A stretch of 64,000 bases of DNA from the NCBI GenBank assembly GCA_963792075.1, contig CAWBUW010000007.1, forward strand, positions 310,001 through 374,000, given 5' to 3'. The notes under the pieces are model-generated. The model had not been told where the DNA came from. It made no database searches and worked only from the letters and a program-made list of their open reading frames with translations. Shown in pieces: positions 1-11,096 of the stretch; position 1 is the stretch's first letter, and every line of letters begins with the position of its first letter. A program made the position numbers and the translations under genes. The DNA is from CAWBUW01 sp963792075 (GTDB lineage Bacteria > Chloroflexota > Anaerolineae > Anaerolineales > UBA4823).

Positions 1-40
1 GAACCAACGCAGGAGGGAGAAAGAACCGCGGTTATTACGC

Positions 41-62
41 ATGGTATCCTGGATGATACCAT
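41..62. repeat. Small inverted repeat
   Basis: Arms ATGGTATC (41-48) and GATACCAT (55-62) are exact complements around a 6-nt loop. It lies beyond the large hairpin that follows the C25 peptidase gene. I see no gene in positions 1-78 and no clear role for this repeat. Confidence 0.4.
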
Positions 63-78
63 AAATTAAAAGAATAGA

Positions 79-125
79 GTTTGGGGTGATAGATTGTGGC
101 ACAGCCACAATCTATCACCCCAAAC
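79..125. terminator. 22-bp perfect hairpin downstream of the C25 peptidase gene
   Basis: Arms 79-100 and 104-125 are perfectly complementary over 22 bp with a 3-nt loop (ACA). It begins about 10 bp after the stop codon of the minus-strand peptidase gene, so it is placed to end that operon's transcript. On the minus strand an A/T-rich tract without a long T-run follows, so it could stabilise the mRNA 3' end rather than terminate. It belongs to a set of long perfect hairpins in this window that share architecture but not sequence. Confidence 0.6.
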
Positions 126-134
126 CCAAGACAA

Positions 135-2846
135 TTAACGAGATACTACCAGCTTGACTAATTTTCCGGCCGGGTCGAGCGTCAGGCGGGCAAACTGAGC
201 GTGCGTATGCGCAGACTGCGCCACCTTTTTTGAGAGCACCACCACCTGGCGGTTGGGCAGCCCATTGGGCAGCGTTTTGTGACCAAGCTGGGACGTGGGG
301 CAGGTATGGTCTGTCGCGCTGCATGTGGCATGTTCCTGGGTGAGACATAGATCCGCGCCCTTCATCCCGGGCAGATAAGCCGAGACTACGTGCTTCACTT
401 GCTGCAGCACATCGGGTGGCAGAACGTGGCTGGTGGTGGCGGAAAGGGAACGGTCGCACACAGTATGGGGCACCGATGGCAGGTTTACCTGGCGCAAGAT
501 GGCCTTGTGGCTGCGAGGCTGCTCAACCCCCTCTGCCATAGGGTCACCGAACAGGACGAAGGAGATCAGCGTCTTTTGATCCTCGCCATCCAGGTAGCCC
601 TGGCGGGAGTGCATTTCACGCGCCAGGTATACTTTGGCACGGCGCAGCGCTTCGCCAGTAGGGAACCCTTCCCGGACATAGCTCCAGAATGCGCGCCCAA
701 GCAGGTCAGCAGCAATCAGGGGAGTGGAAATAGAACCATAGGAGATGCAAGTCGAGCCGACGAAGGCGCGTGCTCCGCTGGCAATGAACTTCAGGCTGAT
801 GGATTGGTCCACTGTCTTATCAGGGATATGCGCCCCATAGCAGGCCTCGCTGAACACCACAAGGGGCACTGGTTGGCTGTGCCCGTTCGCCGCGGGCGCG
901 CCAATATCTTCAGGCCGCAGCGCCAGGGGGAAATCATCCCCGCCGGCTGGTTCGGTAGGATCGCGCTGGCCGAACCATTCCATAGCATCCGGCAGGCCAT
1001 GCAGGTTGAAATATCCCAGCCGGGCAGGCGGGAAGACCTGGCAGGTGGGTCCTTTGGTTTCTTGCAGCGGGCATTCGGATTAAATCTGCACTGGAGGTGA
1101 GACAAGCATGGCGCTCGGTTTACCGATCGTACGATAGACAGATAGCGAGGCGCGCCGCCAGACTGCGGCTGAATATCCCATCGCGTGGGCCTGCGCGGGG
1201 GTGCGCGCCAGGACCTGGCGCACGGCCTGTGTCAGGCGGCGCCACATCTCTGCTGGCCAGGATTGGGTCAGGGGATTGCTGCGGTGGCGCTGGGCGATCT
1301 GGCGGATGGTTTGGAGCAGCGCGGCAGGGTTGGAACTGGCATCACCGGGCAGGCGACCAACAGGCCATTCCGGGATGAAGTAGTTTTCATCACGGGTGGA
1401 ATAGGGGTTGTCCGAGGCGACTAACGGATCATCATCATCCACGGGGTTCGGAAGCTGGTGGAAAGGGATCACCTGTGGGCCACCCACGACCAACACCGCG
1501 CCGATCATCTCTCCCTGGGCGCCGAGTGCGACATCCAGGTCGGCCAGAGCCAGCTTGACCTCCCAGGGATCGGTGGGAATAGCTGGTTTCAGTTGGAAGG
1601 CCGGCCGGGCAGGGGCCATGTCTGGATCGTCTACATAGAACAGGAGTGAATCCCAGCGGCCGGTGCGGGCCAGCGCTTCTTGCAGGGCGCGGAGCTCCAG
1701 GTCGATCAAAGCAAAGCCCTTTTGAGTATACTGGCGCTCCAGTGCCGAGCGCGCCGAGAGGATCACGTATACCGGGTAGCGTCCATCCAGGTTCGAAAGC
1801 CCCGGTTTCTTGATCCGGCGGGCGATTGCATCCAACTGGGGTAGGGTACGCTGCAGCGATTCGGGCGGAACATAATGCGGGATTGGCCGGCGAGCTGGCC
1901 GCAGATTTGCGGGCGCGGCATGGGCAGCTGCCATAGAAGGGGAGGGCATGGGCACGGGCGGCGTGGGCAATGGGACGGCCGGGGCGGGAAGCTGGTTCCA
2001 TCCAAAACGGGCGGTGATTTCCGCAGGGACGGGGATGGATTGAGGTGCAGAAGGGCTGCCCGGTTCGATTGCCAGCATAGAGGGCCACAAGGGTTTATAA
2101 GGATGCTGTGGACCCCACAGGCGCTCAGGCACCTGGCCTGTGATATCCTGGGACATAGCCTGGTGGAGCAGATCCAAGCCCTGGTCATGCTGCCCGTCAT
2201 CCATGAGAATGTCCGCGTAGATCAATTTGCAGGGCAGGCAGTCAGGCCAGCGCTGGTGATATGCCTGGGCCAGGCTGTGCAGCGTGGCAGGTTCCAACGT
2301 GGGATCGGCCAGCGAGAGGCGCAGATGAGTGACCGCTGCCAGCGGTCCAGTGGGGTTTTCAGCCAGGACCGATAGCGCCTGGTCAAGCAAACCTTGGGGC
2401 AGGGGGGATTTGGGCCGGTAAGCGGTGCGGTCATCAGGTGAGAGTATTTTGCGCGTTCCCCGCAGGATTTTCGCCCAACCGGGTAGGTTCTTGGATTGCG
2501 CCGTGTTTCCTCCCAGCGCAACCACGCGGCCTTCTACTTCTTGGGATTGGATGGAGCCAACCAGGTAGAGGGTGGAGGCGAGCAGTTCCTGCGCTGCGGC
2601 AAACTCCGGGTCGGCGGCAACCAATTCTTCCAACACCGGCAGTGCTTGCTGCAGCAGGCCTTCCTGTACCAGCGAACGGGCATACAGCAGGCGCATTTCC
2701 AGGTCACCCGGAAAAGCGCCCAGCCAACCGAGTGCTGTCAGGCGGGCGTAACGGTTCTCGCTGACGATCAGCGCTGCGTGAAGCAGCGCCAGCAGAGAAG
2801 CACGGTCGAGAGGCTTGTCAGGAGAAGGGCGGGTAGGAAGCGGCAT
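135..2846 (-). pseudogene. TPR / gingipain-like C25 peptidase, interrupted by an in-frame TAA
   Basis: Last gene of the ftsZ operon. Residues 1-330 hold TPR-like helices. A Pro-rich linker follows, then a caspase-fold peptidase of the C25 (gingipain) type. The likely catalytic dyad is His616, in FNLHG, and Cys669, in FSEACYG. The frame is continuous from 2846 to 135 except for a TAA at 1080-1082 (codon 589), about 27 codons before the catalytic His. As read, the product would lose its active site. Both sides keep normal codon use and family-like sequence, so this is a recent nonsense change, a base error or (least likely) readthrough. Start at 2846 was chosen because it lies 10 nt after the upstream stop and has GAGG before it; a start at 2936 would overlap the upstream gene. 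A cysteine peptidase with TPRs suggests a protein-processing or signalling role; that is inference. Confidence 0.7.
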
Positions 2847-2856
2847 ATAGGAGGCC

Positions 2857-5800
2857 TCACTTGATCGCTGCAGAGCGGGGGTTATGGACGAGGTTGAGCG
2901 CGACGACGGCAGCCAGTTGGCGGCGGATGAGCACATTCTCGGGAGCCAGCTCGGCAGCCCGGCGGAGCATAAACTCAGAACCGAGGTAATCCTTGCTGTC
3001 TTTGAGCGCCAGGCCGGACTGGTAGAATGTGCGATAATCTTTCGGCGAGGCTGTCATGCCTTGCCGGAGGATTTGCTGCGCTTTCTGGTATTGGCGCTGC
3101 TTCTGATACACCTGGCCAAGCTCCAGGTAGCTATCGATGCTTTCCGGAGCCAGGTGGATGGCCTGGTCGAGGTGGTGGATAGCTGAATCGAGCTGGCCAG
3201 AGCGGCCGGAGAGCGAGCCAAGCAAGTGGTGCAATTCGGCTTGAGCTTGAGGGGAGAGAGGTGCCGCAGCGCCAGAGGCGCTGCCAGTGTTGCTGCTGCT
3301 TTCCACTTTGCTGCTAACTTGTAGGGCCATGTGCGCCGCCTGGGTTGCGCCGTCGCTATCTCCATTTTGAGCCAGTGTATTGGCCAGCAGGACGAATACT
3401 TCCGGGTGGGTCGGATAATCTGCCGCCAGGTGAGTGAGCATGCGCAGGGCTGATTCCATTTCGTGAGACTGCACCAGCAACTCTACTCGCTGCAGCGCCA
3501 GGGGGAGCGAGTTGTCTACCAACGGGATAACACGTTCCAGCACTTTGAGCGCGTGCAAGGGCTGATCCATAGCCTGTAGGGCGCGCACCTGTGCCAGCAG
3601 TGCCTGGGGAGAGTCCGGAGCACAGGCCTGTGCATTCTCAATGAAAGGCATGGCCTGTTCGGGCTGCCCCTGGCGAAGGGCGATCTCTGCGCGCAGTAAG
3701 TGAGCGCGGATATCTTTGTGGTTGTTGGGCTGCGTGGCCGCAGCCCGGATGGATTGTTCCGCACAGCGTGCAGCCAGATCCAAGCCGGCAGATTGGCCGC
3801 CACGGGCATGCAGTTGAGCTAACTGCAGCCAGATTTCCGGATGGGTCGCGTGGATACGGGAGGCGCGTTCTAACAGGCGGGTGGCTTTGGCCTCCAGCGA
3901 AGGCTCATTTTCCTGGCGGTTGAGCAGCAGCGCCCCCATGGCCAGGTAATAGGGCAGGTGTTTCGGCTCCAGGCGGATTGCCTCTTCCAGATGGTGGAAG
4001 GTGGCAGGAAGTTTTTCCTGGTCCGTGATCGTCGGGCTTGCCTGGCGGATGGCAGCGGCCAGGCCGTGCCAGCGCGGCTCATCTGGCCAGGAATCCAGGG
4101 CATGGGCCAGGCAAGCTTCTGCCTGGTCGAGCTGGCCGGCTTGCATGTGCAAACGGGCCTGGAAAGCGAGAGAGATCACGGCCAGCGGATAAGTCGGGTT
4201 TGGCTGGGTGCACTGCGCTAAAACGGCCAGCGCATTAAGTGGGCTGCTGCTTGCATGATGCAGTGCGGATTGGAGGGCGATGGCAAGCTGGTCAGGGTAT
4301 TGTTGTGAAGCCTGCAGCAGCGCTTGTTCCAGTGTGGCGGAAGTGCTGGCGGCAGACCGGCGCAGGTGTGCCAGCCAGGCTGCGGCATCCGCAGGACAGT
4401 CGACCCAGGGAGCTGTTTTGGTTAGAGCCTGAGCCGGTTCGTTTGCTGCGGGGAGGTCGGCTTGCTCTGTTTGCAGATCCTGGAGCGAGAAGACAAGGGG
4501 GGTGCGCATCTTCCAGCGCAGCAGCTCGGCAGACGTTCCAATTTCGATGCCTTTTTCCTCCAAGCTGGTGCGTGCGGCGCACAGCAGGTTTTCAGCGCCG
4601 TGCAAATATTGCAGGCAAGCTTCCTGCTCTTTGGCCGCCAGGGCATCAAAAGACGGCGCGTGCGTGACTACATCCAGTTCATGGCAGATGTGCTGGTATT
4701 CCGCGGCCTGAACGTGCAGGCGGGCCAGGTTGAGCGCAATCGCCGGGTGGAGCGGAAGGGTGGCCTGCGCCTGGCGGGCATACACCAACGCTTTTTCCCA
4801 GTGGGTGAAATCTGCAGCCGCCGAGGCGGCCGCCAGATAGTCTTCTGGCTGGAGCGCTGATATTTCCGGGGAGACTGCTTGCGGGTCTGGCAGGGTTTTA
4901 ACCAGCGACTGGTAGGCACTCTGGGCATGTTCAAGATCGTTCTGGCGCAGCAATAGGCGGGCCTGAGCTGCGACCAGGCGAGGATGGAGCGGGTTGGTGC
5001 GCAGACCGGTTTCGATATAGGCAGCCAATGGAGCGAGATCCCCCTCTCTAATGCCAGCTCTGCATTGAGGCTATGCAGCCTGAGAAGGAATGCCGGAGAG
5101 GAAGTGTCGTTTGAAGAGGATTCGGCTGCGACAGCCTGGGCCAGCCAACGCTGTGCTACATCACCGAGTAGCAAGGCCTGTGCCAACTCAGCAGCCAGGA
5201 CGAAGATTTCCTGTGCTGAGAGTGTCCCCGGCGCGGGAGAAAGCGCAGCCAGTTCGGCAGCCTGTGCTGCATGGAAATATGCCGCCGGGTATTTTCCCTG
5301 TTGGCGGAGCGCAAGGGCAAGGTGTGTGTGCACTGCGATCTGGTCGGCAGGCTGTTGTACATTCAGGATCGCCGATTCCAGGCTGTTGATTACGCTTTCG
5401 GGCTGCTCCAATGATTGGAATATTTGCGCCTGGAGCAGGTAAGCCCGGGCGTCGGTTGGGTTGTTGGAAATAGCCTGGCGCAGGGTCTGCAGCGCAGCAT
5501 GGTAATTCTGCGCGCTGGTCTGTGTCTCAGCGAGCTTGAGCAGGATTTCGCGGTAAGCGGCGGCATTGGTTTCTTTGATTGCCTGTGCCGCGCGGCGGTA
5601 CAGGTCAGCAGCCAGGCGGGGACTGCCAGCATCTTCTGCCAGACAGGCGGCTTCCTGTAGCAGGAGTAGAGGTAGTGAGTCAATAGAAAGGATTTCCTGC
5701 AGGGCAGCGGCAGCCTGTTGGGGTTCTCTGGAAAGGATCTGTAAACGGGCCAGGCGGGTATATAAGTCAGCTCGCCGGGGCTTCAATTCCAACGCATGGC

Positions 5801-8726
5801 AGAGTACGTTGATTGCCTCGGTTGCGCTGGGTTGGTCGCCGGCCTCGCCGGTATGGTTCCGCGCCAGGCTGCTGGTTGTTTGCAGCGAGCGCAATACCTG
5901 GTCTGAGTACCAGGCCAAAGTGTCGGCATTGTCACGATCGATCTGGAGCACACCACGTGCCACCTGCAGTGCATTCTGTGGTAGTTTGACGGCCCAGAAT
6001 GCATCGGCGAGTTGCTGCTGGTAGGCGGCTTGCTCGGGTGCGATCTGGACAGCTTCCTGGAGCGCTGCCAGGGCCAGTTCTGGCTTTCCGAGTTGCAGCG
6101 CGGTGCGTCCCAGCCCGAAGGACAGGCGTGCGCGCCAAATGGGGTCTTTGGCCAGGGTGGTCTCCAGCGATTTCTGGTAGACCTGAAAGGCGGATTGAGA
6201 CTGGCCGAGTTCATCCAGCCCAACTGCCAGCCAACCTTGCGCTTCCAGCGAGGTAGGCTCGGCCTGGAGCACTTTCTGCAGCGACTGCACAGCCTGAGCC
6301 GGGTCCTGGTGTTGGCTCAACAGTGTGCGGGCGTACACCAGGTGCAGCTCGGGCTGGTCGGGCTGGTACTGCAGTGCAGCCTCAAGCGGTTGGAGAGCCC
6401 GGATGGGATCACCCACCGCCAACAAAGCCCGGGCGTAGTGCTGGGCCACTTCCGGCAGCAGCGCAGCATCCAGGTTAGGATTGGTATATATCTCTTCGAA
6501 CACCTCACGAGCACGCTCATGTTGTCCAAGCATCGCCAGGGTCCGGCCGTATAGTAGTGCGGCCTGGTCATGGGCGGGATGTGCCTCGCCGCAGCCTGCA
6601 GCATGGCTCAATTCGTAGGCTTTTTGCAGCGAAGCCAGCGCCGGGGTCAGCGACTGTTCGGTAAGTAAGATTTGGCCGAGCGAGAGATGGAGGTCAACAT
6701 TCTCTGGGATGGCCTGAGCGGCAGCGCGCAATGTTTCGGCAGCGTTCTTGGCCTGGCCGAGGTGGAGCTGGAGCTGGGCCAGCCCCTGCCAGGCAGCCGG
6801 GTTTGCCGGGGCAGCACGCGTCACGATGCGGTAATGATCGGCACTGGCGATATAGTCGCCCATCTGCTGGTAGGTATCAGCCAGCAGCATATGTGCGGTC
6901 AGGTCCTGGGGGTTGAATTCGATTGCCTGGAGGCCAGCTTTGACGGCAACGGGGTATTGACCGGCCTGGCGGGCGCAATGTCCCAGGGCATGGAGGTCGG
7001 CAGAGTTCAATTGGTGTGTAGACTGCAGATGGGAAACGGTGAAGCCGCGGTGAGGCAGGGCAGCTTCCCAGGCTTTTTGTGCTTCCAGCGAAGTGGCCAG
7101 CCAGCGCCGAGCTTCCAGGTGGGTGGGTAACAGGCCCACCGCCATCTCGAAGACCGGGCAGGCCTCCTGGGGGCACTTTTCGTCGTAAAGCGCTTCGCCG
7201 AGGGCCACCAATACATTGGGTTCGGGCAGGGTGTGAGTCAACGCCAGGCGAGCGGCCTGGTGAGCAATAGCCTTGAGACCGCATTCTGATGCGATCTGGG
7301 TCAGCTCGGCCAGATCATGGGCGTACTGCTGGCCCACAGGCTGGAGTCGCTGCTTTAAGGAATGGGGTTGTGCCGCAGCCGGCGGAATTTCTAAGGCGGT
7401 CAGCGCCTTGGCGAGCAGGTTAGTGCACAAGTCGGCTTCCCCGGCCTGTTGGGCCAGGCGGGCGGCTTGCAGATAGAGCGCGGGTGGCTGCGCCTCTGTG
7501 CCCGATTCGGTAGACGCCTGGGATAGCTGTTCCAGCCATTTATGCGTCTCGTTGGTGTCGCCGTCTTGCAGCAGCACTTCGCTGAGGAAAGATTCTGTCT
7601 CAGACAGGATGGCCACGCTTTCGGGCTGGTGGGGCAGTGCCGCCACGGATTTTCGCAGCACATCGGTCACTTTTTGGGTGACACTGGGGTGCACATTCTC
7701 TTTTTTATCTAACCGGTTAGACAGATATGCCCAGGCGGATTCTATCTCGGCTTGCAGACGGTAACTGATCGAGCGCGCTTGTTCAATACTTTGCAGCGCC
7801 TGCGCTTCATCTCCGGCAGTCGCCTGCGTTTCGGCCAACAATATAGTTTGTTGGCAGGCTTCCAAAGCGCTTTCGGGGGTAGGGTCGTCTACCAGGAACC
7901 CCTGATTAAGCAGCCAGCCGGCGATCTCCTCCGCCAGGGGGGGAGATGCTTCGGCTACCTGGCGCATCAGGAGCAGGTGCTGCGTGGGGGTAAATGGTGT
8001 CCCCTGGATGGCGGCCTGGAATTGTTCCAGGTGAGTCTCAGCGCGGTTTGGGCTACACAGCAGGGCGTGCACGCCTAAAGCCCATTCGGCTGGTGGACGG
8101 TCCGGGTGGAGCAAAGCGCGCAGCAGATCGATGGGTTCCGGCGTCAGACCGTAAAGGATAGCCAGTGGCGCGCGCCACATATCTAGCGAAAGCGGTGTCC
8201 GGGTGTTCAGTTCTGCGCCCAGTTCTTGCCAGTGACCCGTGAGGCGCAGCCGCTCGCGCAGCGCCAGTGCTAAAAGGCAAGCTTGTTGAAGCGTAATCGT
8301 GGTTGTGGGCGTTGCGGTAGTGACTACGTTTCCGGCATCTTCACCCGCAGTGTCCTCATCGCTGGTGTCTTCACTATCACCATCGGGAAGCATATCCTCG
8401 CTGCTGCTCTCTATGGCTGGCGCAGGCTGCGGCCAGGCTTCATAGGCTCGCAGCGCCTGTAAGCGCAGCCCTGGTTCCAGTGGCTGCAGCGGTTGGGCTT
8501 TGAGTTCGTCGAGTGAGATAGCGCGGTTGAGGCTGGCGAGCGCCAGGTTCGCCGGGGACCAATCTTGTGCTTGCTGGCGCGGTACAGCCAGCAGCAAAGG
8601 TGCGCATCCAGGATCTTGCAGGCTGGCCCAGAGCAGTGCATCCTGGCGTAGTGCCGAGAAAACCAGGGGCCATTCAGTGGGTGGAAGGGAATGGAGAATG
8701 GCCTGTAAGATTGGAGAGGTGCTCAT
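2857..8726 (-). pseudogene. Giant TPR-repeat protein (~1956 aa), single-base frameshift
   Basis: Encodes a very long, largely helical protein made of tetratricopeptide repeats. Many units show the W/L-G-Y-A-F-A-P spacing, such as LGQVYQKQRQYQKAQQIL. It has no clear signal peptide or membrane segment, so it is probably a cytoplasmic scaffold. The frame from 8726 runs to about 5040, where translation turns into an Arg/Pro-rich out-of-frame tail; TPR sequence resumes at once in another frame and continues to 2857. The minus strand reads G5 at 5040-5044, and a sixth G would join the halves as ...ERGDLAPLAAY.... AGAGGAC precedes the ATG at 8726. It lies 10 nt from both neighbours in the operon. 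I read it as one gene with a homopolymer indel, real or artefactual, not two genes. Confidence 0.75.
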
Positions 8727-8735
8727 CTTGTCCTC

Positions 8736-9056
8736 TTAGTGTTGTAAGGTCAGGTAGTAAGGCAGGATCATCATCACCAGCCCGACAACGATCAGGGTAA
8801 TGCCAATACCGTTGCGGGTGCGTACCATTTCGTTGATCGTGTTCAGCAAGGTGGAAGCGTTGCCCACCAAACCGGAAAGCTCCTCAGTCAGACCTTTTTG
8901 CGCCAGGCGATTGGTCTGGGAAAGTACGGTGCGTAAGTCCTTGCCCAGGATATCGAACATTAAGATCCCGACACCCAATGTAAAGGTTGCACCGCCCAGT
9001 AAGTACATCCCAGAGAGCATGAATACTTGAAGGTTTTTGAAAACATCGGCAGCCAT
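8736..9056 (-). CDS. Small two-helix membrane protein of the ftsZ operon
   Basis: 106 residues with two hydrophobic segments, roughly 12-36 and 82-102. Between them is a hydrophilic helical stretch that could form a coiled coil. AAGGAGGT lies just before the ATG at 9056. No family was recognised. Its place between a secreted protein and the giant TPR protein suggests it anchors the cytoplasmic TPR/FtsZ parts to the membrane; this is inference from context. Confidence 0.75.
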   Translation of the reverse strand: MAADVFKNLQVFMLSGMYLLGGATFTLGVGILMFDILGKDLRTVLSQTNRLAQKGLTEELSGLVGNASTLLNTINEMVRTRNGIGITLIVVGLVMMILPYYLTLQH

Positions 9057-9091
9057 GGTGAAACCTCCTTATGGCACAACCTGAATAAAAA

Positions 9092-9820
9092 TCAATGGTT
9101 GAGCTGATTGTCCAGCCCGGGGAATATGCAGCGACGTGAAGGTGTATCCAGTAGGATTTGCTGCCAGATGTTCAGCGCTTCGGGTGTGGCTGGGCCGAAG
9201 CTGATATGCCGAGAGTCCAGACTCTGCTCCAAAGGGCTTTCTTTGGATTCCTGCCAGGCAGCTTTGAATGCCTGGCGGCAGAAGCGATACCACTGGATGA
9301 TCATGCTGGCCCTGGCAGAAAACGGTTGTTCGGCCGTGTTGCTAAGCGAAGAAGACCCGGCGCCAATCAGGTACTGGAAAGCGAGATCATCCAAGATGAG
9401 ATAACCTTGCCATTCTATATCCTGGGATCGGAGCAGGTCTTCGAACGAAGTTGACAATTGAAATCCATTTTCGTTGGAGAAGAGTGCGAAGCGGGCCAGG
9501 GTATTTGCATCCACCTCAGCGTTGGCATCCAACGAGGGGAAGACCGAAACCAGGTTGAGCGCTCCCTGGGGCTTGTGCAGCAGCCACCACAGGTTTTCCA
9601 GGCGAGGCTGCGCCTCTTCCAGAGAGGTGACCTTGACGATGAGGAAATTGACCTGGCTGAGAATGGCTGGCGTAGGGGTTGGCCTGAGTTCCAGGGACAG
9701 CCGGGGGGAGACAAACTGGTCTGGCGCGGCGTGCACTGCCGTGTACTGACTGCCTAACGCGCGCCCGATCGCCAGGCAAATAATGAAAACCAAGATCTGG
9801 GGGATGGGGAAGTGTTTCAT
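9092..9820 (-). CDS. Secreted or membrane-anchored protein of the ftsZ operon, function unknown
   Basis: 242 residues starting with an N-terminal hydrophobic signal or anchor (IPQILVFIICLAIGRALG) and then an extracytoplasmic domain. The stretch VNFLIVKV... and the later LDDLAFQYLIGAG faintly recall LytR-CpsA-Psr proteins, but the usual Arg and Asp signature residues are not evident. I therefore leave the function open. The start overlaps the upstream stop by 4 nt (ATGA at 9817-9820), which indicates translational coupling with the secreted TIM-barrel gene. Confidence 0.7.
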   Translation of the reverse strand: MKHFPIPQILVFIICLAIGRALGSQYTAVHAAPDQFVSPRLSLELRPTPTPAILSQVNFLIVKVTSLEEAQPRLENLWWLLHKPQGALNLVSVFPSLDANAEVDANTLARFALFSNENGFQLSTSFEDLLRSQDIEWQGYLILDDLAFQYLIGAGSSSLSNTAEQPFSARASMIIQWYRFCRQAFKAAWQESKESPLEQSLDSRHISFGPATPEALNIWQQILLDTPSRRCIFPGLDNQLNH

Positions 9821-10836
9821 CGCGAAAATACTACAGTATGCGAGGCATTCAGATGAGCAATCGTTTCACTAGCAGGGTGCAGGGTGAGCTGAGGGAGGAT
9901 CAAGCTGGCTGTGGAAGTATCGTTGAGCGAATTAAAGAAGGCCGCCGTGAGAAAAGGCTGAGCTCGTAACTGGCTGAAGGCTGTGGTGGCCCACTCAGCT
10001 TGTTGTGCCTGATCGGCGAGCTCTTTTGGCCAGGAGAAGCTGGTAATCCAGATCAGATCTTGCGTGCGGTTGTTCTGGAGCATCACCTGGCGGATCAACT
10101 CATACTGCCGCAGCACAACAGGCTGGTCGGTTGCCGGCGCGCTCACGGGCAGACCAGACAATTGGGCAAAGTGGATTCCGATCAAGGGGACACGGAGCGT
10201 TGGGACGGCTTGATAAAATGCCTGGAGGAAAGCTCTGGCATCCAGGTTGGTGGACGAGGTCGCCTCAAACTGCAACGGCTGCAAGCTGGGGATCAGTAGC
10301 AAATCAGGAGCGGGGGCAGCGAGATGCGCCTGGAGTGCTGCGAACAACTGCGCATAGGCGATGGGATCTGGAGTCCTCTTCCAGCCAGCGAGTGTATTTG
10401 CGCCGGGGAAAAGCTCCACTGCACCCAGTGAGCCTGGATTTGCCGCCACTAATTGGAGCAGCAGTTCTGCGGTGTGTTCTGGATCAGGCCCAGACTCGAG
10501 CATCGCCCAGGCGGGCGGGTTCTGCAAGCTAACCAGGACCCGCAATTTCCTTTCCTGGGCCAGGTCCAGCATGGTTTGCAGAGCGGTCAGGTCGGGGGAC
10601 TGGGCGGGGTCAGGCCAGATCACAGCCCAATCCAGATCCTGTGATACCCAGCCCATTTCGATGCCCACGGCCAGGTTCAGCGCTAGATCAAGCTGCGGAG
10701 CCTGGGCATCCACCCGCGCTCCAAATGCAAATTCGTTGGGCGGCAAGACAGCGTGGTATTCGGGCTGTTTTTGCAGCCAGGCCGAGATCGCTGCCAGAAA
10801 CAGAACAAAGGAAAGACCAATTTTTTGGATAGCCAT
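9817..10836 (-). CDS. Secreted TIM-barrel, glycoside-hydrolase-like protein
   Basis: About 339 residues with an N-terminal signal or anchor (IGLSFVLFLAAISAWL). The body resembles the (beta/alpha)8 fold of GH5/GH39-like proteins: a WAVIWPDP strand, a repeated L-VLVSLQNPPAWA pattern, and GAVELFPGAN where active members often carry an Asn-Glu-Pro acid. That motif is altered, so catalysis is doubtful. The ATG at 10836 was preferred because GAGG lies 6 nt upstream; an in-frame ATG lies 15 nt earlier. It may bind or act on cell-envelope sugar, which would fit an FtsZ-linked envelope machine. That is inference. Confidence 0.65.
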   Translation of the reverse strand: MAIQKIGLSFVLFLAAISAWLQKQPEYHAVLPPNEFAFGARVDAQAPQLDLALNLAVGIEMGWVSQDLDWAVIWPDPAQSPDLTALQTMLDLAQERKLRVLVSLQNPPAWAMLESGPDPEHTAELLLQLVAANPGSLGAVELFPGANTLAGWKRTPDPIAYAQLFAALQAHLAAPAPDLLLIPSLQPLQFEATSSTNLDARAFLQAFYQAVPTLRVPLIGIHFAQLSGLPVSAPATDQPVVLRQYELIRQVMLQNNRTQDLIWITSFSWPKELADQAQQAEWATTAFSQLRAQPFLTAAFFNSLNDTSTASLILPQLTLHPASETIAHLNASHTVVFSR

Positions 10837-10861
10837 GATCAGCCTCAACATTCAAGTACGG

Positions 10862-11077
10862 TTAACGTGTAATGAATCCCAGTAACCAGCCAGATGAGAG
10901 GCCAGTCAGGATCCACAGCATCCAGATGAGGATGGATACGGATGAACTGCTGTGGAATGGCAGGTTTGAGGGTATTGTGCGCAGCAGGCGGCGTACACCG
11001 CAGATCAAGAGGATCGCCAGATCCCAGAAAGCGATCTCCAGGTTAGTGTGTTTCGAGGGAAAGGAAGTAGAAGCCAT
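10862..11077 (-). CDS. Small membrane protein downstream of ftsZ
   Basis: 71 residues with two hydrophobic segments (around FWDLAILLICGV and ILIWMLWILTGL). AGAGGTAC precedes the ATG at 11077. It sits 19 bp after ftsZ and 25 bp before the secreted TIM-barrel gene. A longer in-frame reading from 11302 would overlap ftsZ and has an Arg-rich shadow-like start, so it was rejected. No family was recognised. It is a candidate membrane partner of the FtsZ homologue by position only. Confidence 0.65.
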   Translation of the reverse strand: MASTSFPSKHTNLEIAFWDLAILLICGVRRLLRTIPSNLPFHSSSSVSILIWMLWILTGLSSGWLLGFITR

Positions 11078-11096
11078 CAGTACCTCTTTAGGAAAA

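Noticed and set aside
79..125. Long inverted repeats as parts of a CRISPR array
   Set aside because: The hairpins are single, unrelated in sequence and not regularly spaced; no cas genes are present.
1080..1082. The TAA in the C25 gene as another recoded codon
   Set aside because: UAA is not used for selenocysteine, and no known readthrough signal follows. A mutation or base error is simpler.
390..1100. 236-codon plus-strand frame opposite the C25 peptidase
   Set aside because: Shadow of the peptidase, whose His and Cys motifs are on the minus strand.
9073..9090. TGGCAC-containing sequence as a sigma-54 promoter before the small membrane gene
   Set aside because: It is on the plus strand, facing the wrong way, and has no TTGC at the right spacing.
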